Assembly (NCBI RefSeq): GCF_011421635.1
Contig: NZ_WTLI01000026.1
Location: forward strand, 1-64,000
DNA length: 64,000 nt
Origin: Paenibacillus turpanensis
GTDB taxonomy: Bacteria > Bacillota > Bacilli > Paenibacillales > YIM-B00363
Reading direction: 5' to 3'
Shown: piece after piece, positions 36,465 through 45,220 of the stretch
Numbering within the stretch: position 1 is the first letter of the stretch
Layout of the letters: every line of letters starts with the position of its first letter
Position numbers and translations under genes: made by a program
Notes under the pieces: model-generated
Database searches by the model: none
What the model was told of the DNA's origin: nothing
Seen by the model: only the letters and a program-made list of their open reading frames with translations

Positions 36465-36816
36465 GTCAGGGGGAGGGGAGTAGCGGGATGCTGGGATCAT
36501 TGGCGGCGGGCTGGCGGATTGGAAGGAGGAAGAGCTGGACAAGGGCATTGTGACATTTGTGCGTAGGGGCGAGTTGGGGCGTGCTGCATAATCTGCGTAT
36601 CGTCAAAGGGAGAGGGAAAAGAAGGGAATTCACGGGCTGCAACGCGGAGTGGGTTAGCAAATGGGAGGGGATGTCTGAAGAAGGGAGGCTGGGCTGGGAA
36701 TATGCCGGGCACAGCACAGAGCTAGATGGGGCTTTTCATTTTACATGCGGTTATAGGAGAGCAAGGAAGATGATGCATTTATATTCATTACTATTATATG
36801 AAGGGAGAGTTAGGGG
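36465..36816. other. G-rich intergenic stretch, no convincing gene
   Basis: About 350 bp of G-rich plus-strand sequence. Short open frames exist (for example 36557-36883), but they lack family resemblance and good ribosome sites, and the longest overlaps the start of the next gene. I see no repeats or promoters I would defend. Confidence 0.5.
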
Positions 36817-37524
36817 ATGGGCGGCAGTCAATTTAGGGATCATGATCAAGAACAAGTTCACGCTCGAATGCTGTCTTTTTTAAAAGATCAAATGGAAAAG
36901 TCGGAAGGAGAACGTCAAAGGAGGCTTCAGCAGGGGCTAGGGCATGCGGAGACGATGTTTTTAGAAAATGTGTGGTGGCCGTTGTTTCATTCTTTTCATG
37001 ATTTGTATCCGGAATACGAAGTTATTGATTTTGATGATGGGGCAAGATTTTTAGATTTTGCTTACTTGCGCGCACCGCACAAGCTATGTATTGAAATTGA
37101 TGGTTTTGGCCCCCATTGGAAAAATACTACCCGTTGGCAATTCGCGGATCATCTCCACAGGCAGCTGCATTTGACGATTGATGGATGGGTAGTTGTCAGG
37201 TTTTCTTTTGACGATGTAAAGGAACGGCCGAGAAGGTGCCAGGGAGCATTGCAGCAGCTTTTTGGCAAACTGTACGGGAGTGGTGTGCCAGATCGTTTGG
37301 AGATGAGCTTGACCCCCATTGAACGCGAAATTGTGCGGTTTGCGATTTCCGAGCGAAATGTGGTGAAAGCGGGCGGAGTAATGGAGCATCTGGGCTATAG
37401 CAGGAACCAAGTTCATGCGCTGCTTCGCGGACTTGCGGCTAAAGGAGTATTAGTACCTGCAGAGGGAGGAAAGCGGATTAGGTATTATCAGCTGCAAAAT
37501 GGGTGGGAGCGGCGGTTTCGTTAG
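36817..37524 (+). CDS. Putative DUF559/Vsr-like PD-(D/E)XK protein with C-terminal winged helix
   Basis: A 235-residue protein. Residues about 50-150 resemble a restriction-endonuclease-like core: ARFLDFAYLRAPHKLCIEIDGFGPHW supplies an Asp and an E-I-D strand, and a later VVVRFSFDDV strand and helix complete the pattern. The C-terminal 65 residues look like a winged helix (SLTPIEREIVRFAI, MEHLGYSRNQVHALLRGLAAKGVL). The N-terminus is a polar helix. AAGGGAGAG lies 7 bases before the ATG. It stands alone in an accessory patch beside palindromic repeats. Whether it cuts DNA is inference. Confidence 0.65.
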   Translation: MGGSQFRDHDQEQVHARMLSFLKDQMEKSEGERQRRLQQGLGHAETMFLENVWWPLFHSFHDLYPEYEVIDFDDGARFLDFAYLRAPHKLCIEIDGFGPHWKNTTRWQFADHLHRQLHLTIDGWVVVRFSFDDVKERPRRCQGALQQLFGKLYGSGVPDRLEMSLTPIEREIVRFAISERNVVKAGGVMEHLGYSRNQVHALLRGLAAKGVLVPAEGGKRIRYYQLQNGWERRFR

Positions 37525-37802
37525 TTTGTTAAGTTGGTTAGTTGAAGAAAATGGAGGAGTGCGGACGGTTATCGGTCAGAAACGTGATGGAGCTGGTGGC
37601 GTGCTGGGTATGCAGCAGGATATGGCGGCAGTTGGAGCTGGACTTGATTAGGGTGGACGGATGCGTTTGGGGAGAGGCTTGTTCAAGAGCGGAACCCATT
37701 GGGGGTCGGGAGCTTGTAATGGTGTTGAAAAGGTGGAAGGGGAACTAGTTGGGGCGAGGTGGTGCTTTGTATAAGATGTTAACGATGTTAGCTAGAAGAG
37801 TT

Positions 37803-37986
37803 AATACAAATTATTTGTATTAATCGTTTTTCGGACTGAATATTGAGCCGGATAATACAAATTATTTGTATTGTTTGAGCTATTATGCTGATTGTGGCCC
37901 TTCAGCGAGGGAAATAATACAAATCATTTGTATAATGCGCCCCCACTTTGGGGTCGAGTGGAGAAATAATACAAATTATTTGTATA
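37803..37986. repeat. Cluster of four AT-rich 19-bp palindromic repeats
   Basis: Copies of AATACAAATTATTTGTATT or a near-identical form lie at 37803-37821, 37854-37872, 37916-37934 and 37968-37986, with unrelated spacers of 32-43 bp. Spacer three contains CCCCACTTTGGGG. A diverged fifth copy (16 of 19 matches) lies at 36-54 near the left edge of the window. Each copy is self-complementary, so single transcripts would form hairpins. Confidence 0.85.
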
Positions 37987-38022
37987 GAGGCCCGCGCCAG
38001 CGGCAACGCCCTCGCGCCGGCG

Positions 38023-38076
38023 GCTCGCCCCGCGCCAGCGCCTCGCCCCGCGCCAGCGCCTCGCCCCGCGCCTCGT
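38023..38076. repeat. GC-rich 18-bp tandem repeat
   Basis: About three copies of an 18-bp unit of the form CTCGCCCCGCGCCAGCGC lie within a very GC-rich stretch (37987-38138) between the AT-rich palindromes and the LCP gene. Open frames through it give Pro/Ala/Arg-rich peptides and are not credible genes. Confidence 0.75.
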
Positions 38077-38138
38077 GCCCAGCGCCGGCGGCTCACGCCC
38101 CGCCCCCTCGCGCCAGCGCCAGCGCTCGCGGCTAACGC

Positions 38139-38174
38139 CGTAAAGGCTCAAGCCATCCGGCTTGAGCCTTTACG
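38139..38174. terminator. Perfect 16-bp hairpin downstream of the LCP gene
   Basis: CGTAAAGGCTCAAGCC pairs perfectly with GGCTTGAGCCTTTACG around an ATCC loop, 17 bp past the LCP stop codon. There is no T tract on either side, so it may stop transcription poorly or instead protect the mRNA 3' end. Confidence 0.55.
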
Positions 38175-38191
38175 CTTGCCCGCGGCGCGGG

Positions 38192-39241
38192 CTACCGCAC
38201 GGCAGGCTGCGCCTTGCCGTTTGCAGGCTCGGCCAGCTGCGTGCCCGTGCCTGCATCCTTCAAAAACTGCTCCTGCACGTACGTTTGGAGCTTCGACGTA
38301 TTCACCGTGATCACGGAGGCGCCGCCTACGCGATCCTCAACCAGCAAATCCGACGGCGGGATTTGCGACGAGCCGATCGTGCCGGCCTTCACCTCAAAGC
38401 CTAAAGCTGCCAGCTTCGCCATTTCGCTCACCGTTAAATTCGTTTCTATATAAGGATCAATTTTACTTAATATATAGGGAAGCTTAATCAAAGAAGACGT
38501 CTGCTGCATCTTCTCCCCGATCGCCTGCATAAAATTGCGCTGGCGCTCAGTGCGCGCAAAATCGCTCAGCGCATCATGACGGAACCGCACATAACCGAGT
38601 GCTTGCTTGCCGTCGAGATGCTGCATCCCTTTTTTCAAATTAATATCGTAGTCGGGGCCGTCGGCACGGCTAATGTACTTCATATTCTTTTCAACCTCGA
38701 AATCGATTCCCCCGATGGAATCGACAAGAGCGACAAAGCCTTCGAAATCCGTATACACATAATACTGGATCGGCAGGCCGAGCAGATCTCCGACGGTGCG
38801 CATCGCAAGCTCGGGTCCGCCAATGGCAAGAGCTGCATTCGCGCGATCCTTGCCATGATCAGGAATATGTACATAAGTGTCGCGTAGGATGGAAAAGATG
38901 TGACCGTTCTTACTTACCGGATCAACGGAAACCACCATCATCGTATCGGAGCGAGGCACCTCGCTGTTCGTAAGTCCGCGGGAATCGCCGCCTAACAGTA
39001 AAATGTTCACCCGATCCTGGCCTTCCCACTTTGGCACAGTGTACTCGGTTGATTTGGTTTTCCCGGCAGTTCCGCCTTGAGCTCCTTCTGCAGCCGTATT
39101 TTGCATAAATTGCTTAAACCGGGATTGCTCCGGCGCTTTCTGAATTTCCGTGGCAAAATGATAAACAGAATAGCCATAATACCCAATAACACCTAGAATT
39201 GCGAGCAGCATAAGTGTTAATAACCGCCGAATTGTTTTCAT
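38192..39241 (-). CDS. LytR-CpsA-Psr family protein
   Basis: Membrane-anchored LCP transferase, a family that attaches teichoic acids or other anionic glycopolymers to peptidoglycan. A short basic N-terminus (KTIRR) is followed by one TM segment (about residues 7-25) and a variable Gly/Thr linker. The LCP domain shows ILLLGGDSRG, RSDTMMVVSVDP, SILRDTYVHIP, GGIDFEVEKNM and GYVRFRHDALSDFARTERQ. The 349 residues start at the ATG 39241, 7 bases after GGGGGGA. Confidence 0.93.
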   Translation of the reverse strand: MKTIRRLLTLMLLAILGVIGYYGYSVYHFATEIQKAPEQSRFKQFMQNTAAEGAQGGTAGKTKSTEYTVPKWEGQDRVNILLLGGDSRGLTNSEVPRSDTMMVVSVDPVSKNGHIFSILRDTYVHIPDHGKDRANAALAIGGPELAMRTVGDLLGLPIQYYVYTDFEGFVALVDSIGGIDFEVEKNMKYISRADGPDYDINLKKGMQHLDGKQALGYVRFRHDALSDFARTERQRNFMQAIGEKMQQTSSLIKLPYILSKIDPYIETNLTVSEMAKLAALGFEVKAGTIGSSQIPPSDLLVEDRVGGASVITVNTSKLQTYVQEQFLKDAGTGTQLAEPANGKAQPAVR

Positions 39242-39444
39242 ATGCAGATCCCCCCTGTTTGTGGTATGACCCGCAGCCTTTAAAATCGGGCAGGGTTCGT
39301 GTATCATTACGATAGGATTTGGACAAAGCTGGGACATCATACATGATAAGCTTAACATTTTTTTACCATATCGGGGCTGTAATCGCAAGTTTCGACCTTT
39401 TTCAACGAGTTTAAACGGATGTTTTCATATAGGAGGTGAAGGCT

Positions 39445-40461
39445 GTGCTGGCCATTGATGTACAGGATTTGCGAAAGGAGTTTAAAGTCCAGAAAAATCG
39501 GGAAGGCTTAACCGGCGCATTCCGTGATCTGTTCAACAGAGAATACAACAAAGTAACGGCGGTAAAAGACATCAGCTTTCAAATTCCGCGCGGCGAAATT
39601 TGCGGCTACATCGGCGAGAACGGTGCAGGGAAATCGACAACGATCAAAATGCTGACCGGCATTCTCGTGCCTACATCCGGCAAGGTGGTCGTGAACGGCT
39701 ATGTTCCATTTAAAGATAGAGAGAAGTTCGTATCGCGGATCGGAGTTGTCTTCGGACAGCGAAGCCAGCTGTGGTGGGACATCGGAGTGATCGAGTCGTT
39801 CCAGCTGCTGCGCAAGGTGTACCGCGTCCCAGCGGACGAGTACAAAAAACGGCTCGGCGAGCTCGTTGAACGGCTTCAGCTGCAGGAGCTGCTGAACCGT
39901 CCGGTTCGTAAGCTCAGCCTTGGTCAGAGGATGCGCTGTGAGCTGGCCGCAGCGCTTTTGCACAACCCGGACATCGTCTTTCTTGATGAACCTACCATTG
40001 GACTTGATATTGTGGTTAAGAGTGAGATTCGCGACTTTTTGAAAGAAATGAATCGGAAGCATGAAACGACCGTGCTGCTTACCACCCACGACTTGCAGGA
40101 TATTGAAGCGCTTTGCTCACGCGTTATCATGCTGGATGACGGCCGAATTATTTATGACGGCGGTCTGCAGGACCTGCGGGATACGTGGGGTCAAGGCAAG
40201 GAGGTTGTCTTCCAATTTGCTTCCGCCGTTACGCTGGATGAGCTGGCGGGCATTACAGCCGGTATTAATGGGGTCCGCTGGACGCAGGAAAATGAGCTGA
40301 CCTGCAAGGTGTGGCTGCCAAGAGGGACGGTGTCCGTGTCACAGGTAATCGGCAGCGTCGTGCAGTCGTTTGAAATCTCGGATATGCAGATTCACGAAAC
40401 GAATACCGACGATATCGTTAAAGAAATTTACAAAAGCGGTTCGGCGGTGGCGCAGGGATGA
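39445..40461 (+). CDS. ABC transporter ATP-binding protein (ABC-2 exporter)
   Basis: Cytosolic nucleotide-binding subunit of an ABC-2 type exporter. Walker A GENGAGKSTTIKML, Q-loop in VFGQRSQLWW, signature KLSLGQRMRCELAAALLH, Walker B IVFLDEPTIGLD and H-loop TTHDLQD are all present. The GQRSQLWWD form is typical of exporters paired with two DUF990-type permeases. It has 338 residues. The start is the GTG 39445, six bases after AGGAGGTG; the GTG at 39436 lies inside that site. Its stop overlaps the first permease (ATGA). Confidence 0.92.
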   Translation: MLAIDVQDLRKEFKVQKNREGLTGAFRDLFNREYNKVTAVKDISFQIPRGEICGYIGENGAGKSTTIKMLTGILVPTSGKVVVNGYVPFKDREKFVSRIGVVFGQRSQLWWDIGVIESFQLLRKVYRVPADEYKKRLGELVERLQLQELLNRPVRKLSLGQRMRCELAAALLHNPDIVFLDEPTIGLDIVVKSEIRDFLKEMNRKHETTVLLTTHDLQDIEALCSRVIMLDDGRIIYDGGLQDLRDTWGQGKEVVFQFASAVTLDELAGITAGINGVRWTQENELTCKVWLPRGTVSVSQVIGSVVQSFEISDMQIHETNTDDIVKEIYKSGSAVAQG

Positions 40462-41270
40462 CGGCCGCATACTTGGAACTTATTCGCATCCGATTTTTGA
40501 TGATGCTGGCATACCGCGTCAATTATTATTCGGGTATCGTTATTTATGCCATCAATATTGGGGCCTATTACTTTGTGTGGAAGGCGATCTATGCAAGCAG
40601 TCCGGCAGCGGCCGGAGAAGGCGGTATCGGCGGGCTGACTCTAGCGCAAATGACCACCTATATTGCCGTATCCTGGATGGCGAGGGCCTTTTACTTTAAT
40701 AATTTAGACCGTGAAATAGCCAATGAGATAAAAGATGGCAGCGTCGCGGTGCAATTTATTCGTCCCTACCAATACATTGTTGTGAAAATGATGCAGGGGC
40801 TCGGGGAAGGGCTGTTTCGCCTGCTTCTGTTTACGACGCCGGGGATGGTGCTTGCCGTTCTTTTGTTCCCGGTCCAGCTTCCAACAGACCCGAAGGTATG
40901 GGTGCTTTTCCTTGTGATGCTGTTGTTCAGCTTTCTTATTAATTCGCAGATCAACATTATTACCGGTTTGTGCGCATTTTTCCTTGAAAATAATGAAGGG
41001 CTCATGAGAATGAAGCGGGTCGCGGTTGACTTGTTCTCAGGCTTGATCGTGCCGATTTCATTTTACCCGGGCTGGGCGCAGGCAGTGCTCGAACTGCTTC
41101 CCTTCCAAGCGATCACTTATCTGCCAGGCTCGGTGTTTACAGGCAAAGTAGCGGGTGCGGCAGCGTTTCAGGTGCTCGGTGTGCAAGTACTGTGGTTTGC
41201 CATCCTAATCGTACCGCTGGTCGTGATGTGGCGGGCGGCGCGTCAGCGGCTGTTCGTACAAGGAGGGTAA
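40458..41270 (+). CDS. ABC-2 type permease, first subunit
   Basis: A 270-residue membrane protein with about six hydrophobic segments, starting MTAAYLELIRIRFLMMLAYRVNYYSG. It resembles the ABC-2/DUF990 permease group. The loop FNNLDREIANEIKDGSVAVQFIRPYQYI is a typical cytosolic coupling region. It overlaps the ATPase gene by four bases and is followed by the second permease after four bases. The substrate is not evident. Confidence 0.87.
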   Translation: MTAAYLELIRIRFLMMLAYRVNYYSGIVIYAINIGAYYFVWKAIYASSPAAAGEGGIGGLTLAQMTTYIAVSWMARAFYFNNLDREIANEIKDGSVAVQFIRPYQYIVVKMMQGLGEGLFRLLLFTTPGMVLAVLLFPVQLPTDPKVWVLFLVMLLFSFLINSQINIITGLCAFFLENNEGLMRMKRVAVDLFSGLIVPISFYPGWAQAVLELLPFQAITYLPGSVFTGKVAGAAAFQVLGVQVLWFAILIVPLVVMWRAARQRLFVQGG

Positions 41271-41274
41271 TCGG

Positions 41275-42060
41275 GTGTTTTACGCAGGATTATTTTGGGA
41301 CTACTTAAAGAACTACTTCAAGACGCGAATGACCTACCGCTCCGATTTTTGGGTGCAGGTCCTATCCGATCTGCTGTTTTTCGGGATGAACCTGCTGTTT
41401 ATTTTCGTCATCTTCCAGCACACGCCTGTTTTGGACGGCTGGACAAGAGAGCAGATCATTTTCATCTACGGCTACTTCATGGTCCCTTGGGGACTGTTCG
41501 GTACGTTCTTTAACTTGTGGAGCTTTACGGAACGCTACATTGTAAAAGGTGAAATGGACCGGGTGCTGACCCGCCCAGCACATAATCTGTTCCAGCTGCT
41601 GCTTGAAAACATGGATCCTTCCTCCTTATCCAGCGCAGCGCTGGGGGCAGCCATCATGGTTGTGACTTGGCCGATGATCGGTGCGGAATTCCTATGGTAC
41701 GACCCGCTAGTGCTGCTGCTGCTTATTGCGGGTTCAGCGGCGATCTACGGCGGGATTTACATTGGACTAACGGCGATCTCGTTTTTCTCCGATGCTCCGA
41801 CAGGCATTCTGCCGTTAATGTGGAACATCCAAAGCTACGGGCGCTATCCGGTAACGATTTATAACAAAGTGATCAAAGTGCTGCTGACGTGGATTTTGCC
41901 GTTTGCATTCGTCGGCTTTTATCCCGCGGCTTACTTTCTCAACCGGGAAATGTATCAAGGCGTGGCGCTGCTGACACCTGTAGTCGGAGCGGTGTTTTTG
42001 ACGGCAGGGATTTTATTTTGGAACTGGGGCGTCAGCCGCTATCGCGGAGCCGGTTCCTAG
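41275..42060 (+). CDS. ABC-2 type permease, second subunit
   Basis: A 261-residue membrane protein with about six hydrophobic segments, related to the preceding permease. The coupling region FTERYIVKGEMDRVLTRPAHNLFQLL aligns in kind with that of its partner. The GTG start at 41275 has AAGGAGGG 7 bases before it. The two permeases probably form a heterodimer with two copies of the ATPase. The operon ends at a terminator at 42104-42138. Confidence 0.87.
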   Translation: MFYAGLFWDYLKNYFKTRMTYRSDFWVQVLSDLLFFGMNLLFIFVIFQHTPVLDGWTREQIIFIYGYFMVPWGLFGTFFNLWSFTERYIVKGEMDRVLTRPAHNLFQLLLENMDPSSLSSAALGAAIMVVTWPMIGAEFLWYDPLVLLLLIAGSAAIYGGIYIGLTAISFFSDAPTGILPLMWNIQSYGRYPVTIYNKVIKVLLTWILPFAFVGFYPAAYFLNREMYQGVALLTPVVGAVFLTAGILFWNWGVSRYRGAGS

Positions 42061-42103
42061 ATGATACCGTCGTTTGTCACGTAATGTGAGCTCCATATCC
42101 AGC

Positions 42104-42138
42104 AAAGGACTGCCCTTTCCAAGCGGCGGTCCTTTTTT
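42104..42138 (+). terminator. Terminator of the ABC operon
   Basis: The stem AAAGGACTGCC/GGCGGTCCTTT (one G-U pair) is followed by a T6 run. Confidence 0.9.
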
Positions 42139-42201
42139 CGGTTCAAAGAGCAAGCCTCCTTCGAATACATATAGAAAAAACGCAACACAAGGAGGAACTG
42201 C

Positions 42202-43059
42202 ATGATCCGGATTTCCGATGCTCCCGTATCCGCAGGACAGCTGCTGAAAGAAGTGTCTCCGTCTGCTGTGAGCCTGGCTGCATTCATGAGAATGAGCACG
42301 AATAAAGAGCAGTATGAGTTTGATTCTTACCGTAACTTTTCCTATGAAATGCAGCTTCGAGACAGCATTGTTCGGGCGGCGTCGGAACTGAACTACAGCG
42401 GAGTCAGCTTTGCAGTCGATGAAAAGTCTCGCTGCAATCCGCAGTTTTGGCGGCGTACGGCAAATGGCGGCTTTGAGCTGCTTCCGGGCGTCACTCCTGC
42501 GAATGCGATTCGTGATATTTACGCCAATGGGGCAATGTATGCTTTTGAATGTGCCGCTGCGATTGTTATTGTTCTATATAAAGCGGTGCTGAGTACGTAT
42601 ACGGACGACATGTTTAATCGGCTTTTTGCGAATTTGTATTTGTATCATTGGAATTACGATCACGACCTGCGACTGTCGTCCGTCCCTGGAAATCAATTTT
42701 TGCCTGGGGATGTCCTCTACTTTGATAACCCTGAGGTGAATCCAGAAACCCCGCAATGGCAGGGGGAAAATGTCGTCGATATGGGAGGCGGCTTGTATTA
42801 TGGGCACGGGATCGGGATCACGACAGCGGACCGCATTATTTATCATTTGAACAATCACCGGAGGCTCGGTGCGATGCAAAGCGCCTTTTTGATGAATCAG
42901 GCGACAAGGCCGGATTTTGCGTATTTGGCCCAGTTCAGTGCGAATCCAATGCCGCCGTTCCGTAATGTGCAGCAGGCGGCGCAGGGCGGCTCGTGTAATC
43001 CGAAGGAGCTTTTGATCGGCGCGAGGATCGGGGAGCGGCTTTCGCTTCAGGCAGAATAA
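42202..43059 (+). CDS. tgl: Protein-glutamine gamma-glutamyltransferase (spore coat)
   Basis: Transglutaminase that cross-links spore coat proteins; in B. subtilis it is made late in the mother cell under SigK. Matches to Bacillus Tgl include NAIRDIYANGAMYAFECAAAIVIV with the active-site Cys, LPGDVLYFDNPEVNPE, QWQGENVVDMG, YGHGIGI and the final ATRPDFAYLA. About 40 extra residues follow the usual end. AAGGAGGAA precedes the ATG. Presence of this gene supports a spore-forming host. Confidence 0.93.
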   Translation: MIRISDAPVSAGQLLKEVSPSAVSLAAFMRMSTNKEQYEFDSYRNFSYEMQLRDSIVRAASELNYSGVSFAVDEKSRCNPQFWRRTANGGFELLPGVTPANAIRDIYANGAMYAFECAAAIVIVLYKAVLSTYTDDMFNRLFANLYLYHWNYDHDLRLSSVPGNQFLPGDVLYFDNPEVNPETPQWQGENVVDMGGGLYYGHGIGITTADRIIYHLNNHRRLGAMQSAFLMNQATRPDFAYLAQFSANPMPPFRNVQQAAQGGSCNPKELLIGARIGERLSLQAE

Positions 43060-43160
43060 AATTTCATCGGACATTCATTTCTTTTTAAGGATAAATTCAG
43101 GTTCCCTGCCAATACTCCACAATGTACGAATATTCCAATGGAGAAAGTTGAGGGAACAGC

Positions 43161-43832
43161 ATGAATTTTTGGAATCGGAAAGCCGCCGCTGCGGCATTAA
43201 CCGCAGTATTGGTCGGCACGGGGATGTTCGGTTCGCTGCAGGCTAATGCTTCGGCGCTGCAGGCGGAGGCAGCTGCGGGATCGGCGGCTCAGGCGGAAGT
43301 GAAGCTGGGGAAGCGTATGCACAAAGGGCCGGCTCCTTTGGATACGGCTGCGGAAGTGATTGGGCTGACGAAGGAGCAGCTTCAGAAGGAAATTGAAGCG
43401 GGCAAGACGTTGACGGCTATCGCCGGGGAAAAGGGCATGGCGAGGGAAACGCTGATCGCCAAGCTGGTGGAAAAGCACAACCAGCACATCGATCAAAAGG
43501 TGAAGGAGGGTCATATCTCCGAAGAATTCGCTGCAAAGCTGAAGGAGAAGGCGCCGGAGTTCACCGGGAAATGGGTGGACAGCGAAAGACCGGATCAAAT
43601 GCTCCTGAAGCATAAGCATGGCATGCACCGTGGTGCGTATTTGGCGGGTGCTGCGGCGGAAGCGATCGGAGTGGAGAAGGCAGAGCTTTGGAAAGCGATG
43701 AAGGAAGGTAAGTCGGTCGCTGAAATCGCTCAGAGCAAAGGCGTTAGTAAGGAGCAGCTGATTGCCAAAATGAAGGAAGCTCTTACGGACGATATCGAAG
43801 CGTTTGTCGATCGGAAAAAAGAGAAGAAGTAA
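43161..43832 (+). CDS. Secreted protein with two helical repeats
   Basis: The N-terminus is a signal peptide (MNFWNRKAAAAALTAVLVG with a probable cut after ASA). The mature part carries two related units of about 40 residues: AAEVIGLTKEQLQKEIEAGKT and AAEAIGVEKAELWKAMKEGKS, each continuing through an IA...KGM/V...LIAK segment. The unit looks like a small helical, LysM-unrelated motif seen in exported Bacillales proteins; the function is unknown. The protein is rich in Lys and Ala and has a basic tail. GAGGGA lies six bases before the ATG. Confidence 0.75.
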   Translation: MNFWNRKAAAAALTAVLVGTGMFGSLQANASALQAEAAAGSAAQAEVKLGKRMHKGPAPLDTAAEVIGLTKEQLQKEIEAGKTLTAIAGEKGMARETLIAKLVEKHNQHIDQKVKEGHISEEFAAKLKEKAPEFTGKWVDSERPDQMLLKHKHGMHRGAYLAGAAAEAIGVEKAELWKAMKEGKSVAEIAQSKGVSKEQLIAKMKEALTDDIEAFVDRKKEKK

Positions 43833-43856
43833 CGCTGTAAACGAGCATGAAGTCAG

Positions 43857-43884
43857 CCGTCTCTAATTTGGAGGCGGTTTTTTT
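43857..43884 (+). terminator. Terminator after the secreted-protein gene
   Basis: CCGTCTC pairs with GAGGCGG (one G-U) around TAATTTG and is followed by T7. Confidence 0.85.
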
Positions 43885-44037
43885 GCGTGGATATGAGTGG
43901 ACATGCATGGAAAGGATTTGTAAGATGGACGTAACGTGAAGGTTTTGGGGATGATCAACGAAAATAACGGAGTGAAGTGAAGATCAAACGAGCTTCGAAG
44001 CGGGATATACATGAAAGAATATAGGGGAGGGACACGC

Positions 44038-45123
44038 ATGCGGATCCAAGAAATTGCCCGGAAGCTCAATATGACCCCGAGAGCCATTCGGTTTTACGAG
44101 GAAAAAGGACTGATCAAGCCGGAGCGGCCGGATGAGAACGGATACCGGTCTTACAGCGATTCGGACGCGTGGCGGCTGCAGACGATTTCTGCGCTGAGGG
44201 AGATCGGATTGCCTCTGGAAGAGGTTCGGTCAGTGCTGGCAAGCGTCGAGGCGGAGGGGCCGATGGGGATTCGCAGCGGCTTGGAAACCCAGCGCAGCCT
44301 GCTGTTTCAGCAGTGGACGGGCTGCAGGGAGCTGATTCGCTGTGTCGACGGCATGCTGGAAAAGCTGGACCGCAACGATATGCCGGCGATGCACGATTTA
44401 TTTGAGCTGGCGGACCGGATGAAACGGTGGAAGCAGGTGCGCGAAACCTGGGAGGAGCGGCTGCATTTCGACTCGCTTGCGGCGCAGTACGATGAGCTGC
44501 TGAAGGAAGACCGGCAAGGGTTAGGGGATAGGCAAGGGGCAGCAGATGAGAAGGAGCGTATGCTGCGCGAGCAGCAAGCCGGGACATCTAATCCGAACGA
44601 AATGCTTGCACAGCGGCTTTTTCCAATCGGCGCCTCTTATGATCAGGTTCTTGACCGGATTGTAGAGTGGATCGATCCTGAGCGTGAGGAATCGGGACTG
44701 GATGCGGCAACGGGAACAGGGAACCTGGCGGGCCGTTTTATCGCTCGCGGGGTACGGATGGCTGCGTTTGACCAGTCAAAGGGCATGCTGCGCAAAGCGA
44801 AGGAGAAAGCGGCCGGACTGGATGTGAAGCTGGGGAATTTATTGGCGATCCCCTACTTTGATGAGCAGTTTCATTTTGCTGTAACGAGTTTTTCTTTTCG
44901 CCATCTAACGCTGGAGGAATGCGGAATTGCCTTGGAGGAGCTTTGCAGGGTACTGAAGCGAGGCGGAAGGCTTTGTATTGCCGACGATTTTAGCTTGGTG
45001 CAAGCGGGAAGCGTTCAGGAGATTCGGCAGGTGCTCGTAAGCAAGCTCAAAGAGCTGCGCATGGTTACGGTCCAGCAGCCGGCAGTAGATCACATTCACT
45101 TGATTTACGCAGTGAAACGGTAA
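44038..45123 (+). CDS. MerR-type regulator fused to a SAM-dependent methyltransferase
   Basis: Residues 1-70 form a MerR winged helix (MRIQEIARKLNMTPRAIRFYEEKGLI, NGYRSYSDSD), followed by a helical dimerisation region to about 140 and a charged linker. The C-terminal 170 residues are a class I methyltransferase: GLDAATGTGNLAGRFI (motif I), AAFDQSKGMLRKAKEKA, the FAVTSFSFRHL acceptor strand and LKRGGRLCIADDF. The 361 residues start at the ATG 44038 after GGGGAGGG. The substrate and effector are unknown. The enzyme domain may sense or produce the signal for the DNA-binding half. Confidence 0.85.
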   Translation: MRIQEIARKLNMTPRAIRFYEEKGLIKPERPDENGYRSYSDSDAWRLQTISALREIGLPLEEVRSVLASVEAEGPMGIRSGLETQRSLLFQQWTGCRELIRCVDGMLEKLDRNDMPAMHDLFELADRMKRWKQVRETWEERLHFDSLAAQYDELLKEDRQGLGDRQGAADEKERMLREQQAGTSNPNEMLAQRLFPIGASYDQVLDRIVEWIDPEREESGLDAATGTGNLAGRFIARGVRMAAFDQSKGMLRKAKEKAAGLDVKLGNLLAIPYFDEQFHFAVTSFSFRHLTLEECGIALEELCRVLKRGGRLCIADDFSLVQAGSVQEIRQVLVSKLKELRMVTVQQPAVDHIHLIYAVKR

Positions 45124-45220
45124 TGAGATCAAAGGGTTATGACGTTAATTCATTCACACTTGAGCTTTACGCAGCGTTATCCTTTACGATCAACTTGAAA
45201 CCGATCGAGGAGGATGAACC

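Noticed and set aside
34977..36548. hemL with an extra 76-residue N-terminus
   Set aside because: The extension is Ser/Pro-rich, lacks a ribosome site and crosses the promoter region; homology begins just after the ATG at 36320.
36557..36883. 108-codon plus-strand frame
   Set aside because: No ribosome site, no family resemblance, and it overlaps the well-supported gene at 36817.
37542..37748. 68-codon plus-strand frame after the endonuclease-like gene
   Set aside because: Starts without a ribosome site and has Trp/Cys-rich random composition; probably not a gene.
37803..37986. CRISPR array
   Set aside because: The repeats are 19-bp palindromes with only four copies and uneven spacers; no cas genes are present.
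37866..38310. Overlapping Pro/Ala/Arg-rich frames
   Set aside because: They run through the palindromes and GC-rich repeats and have no plausible protein character.
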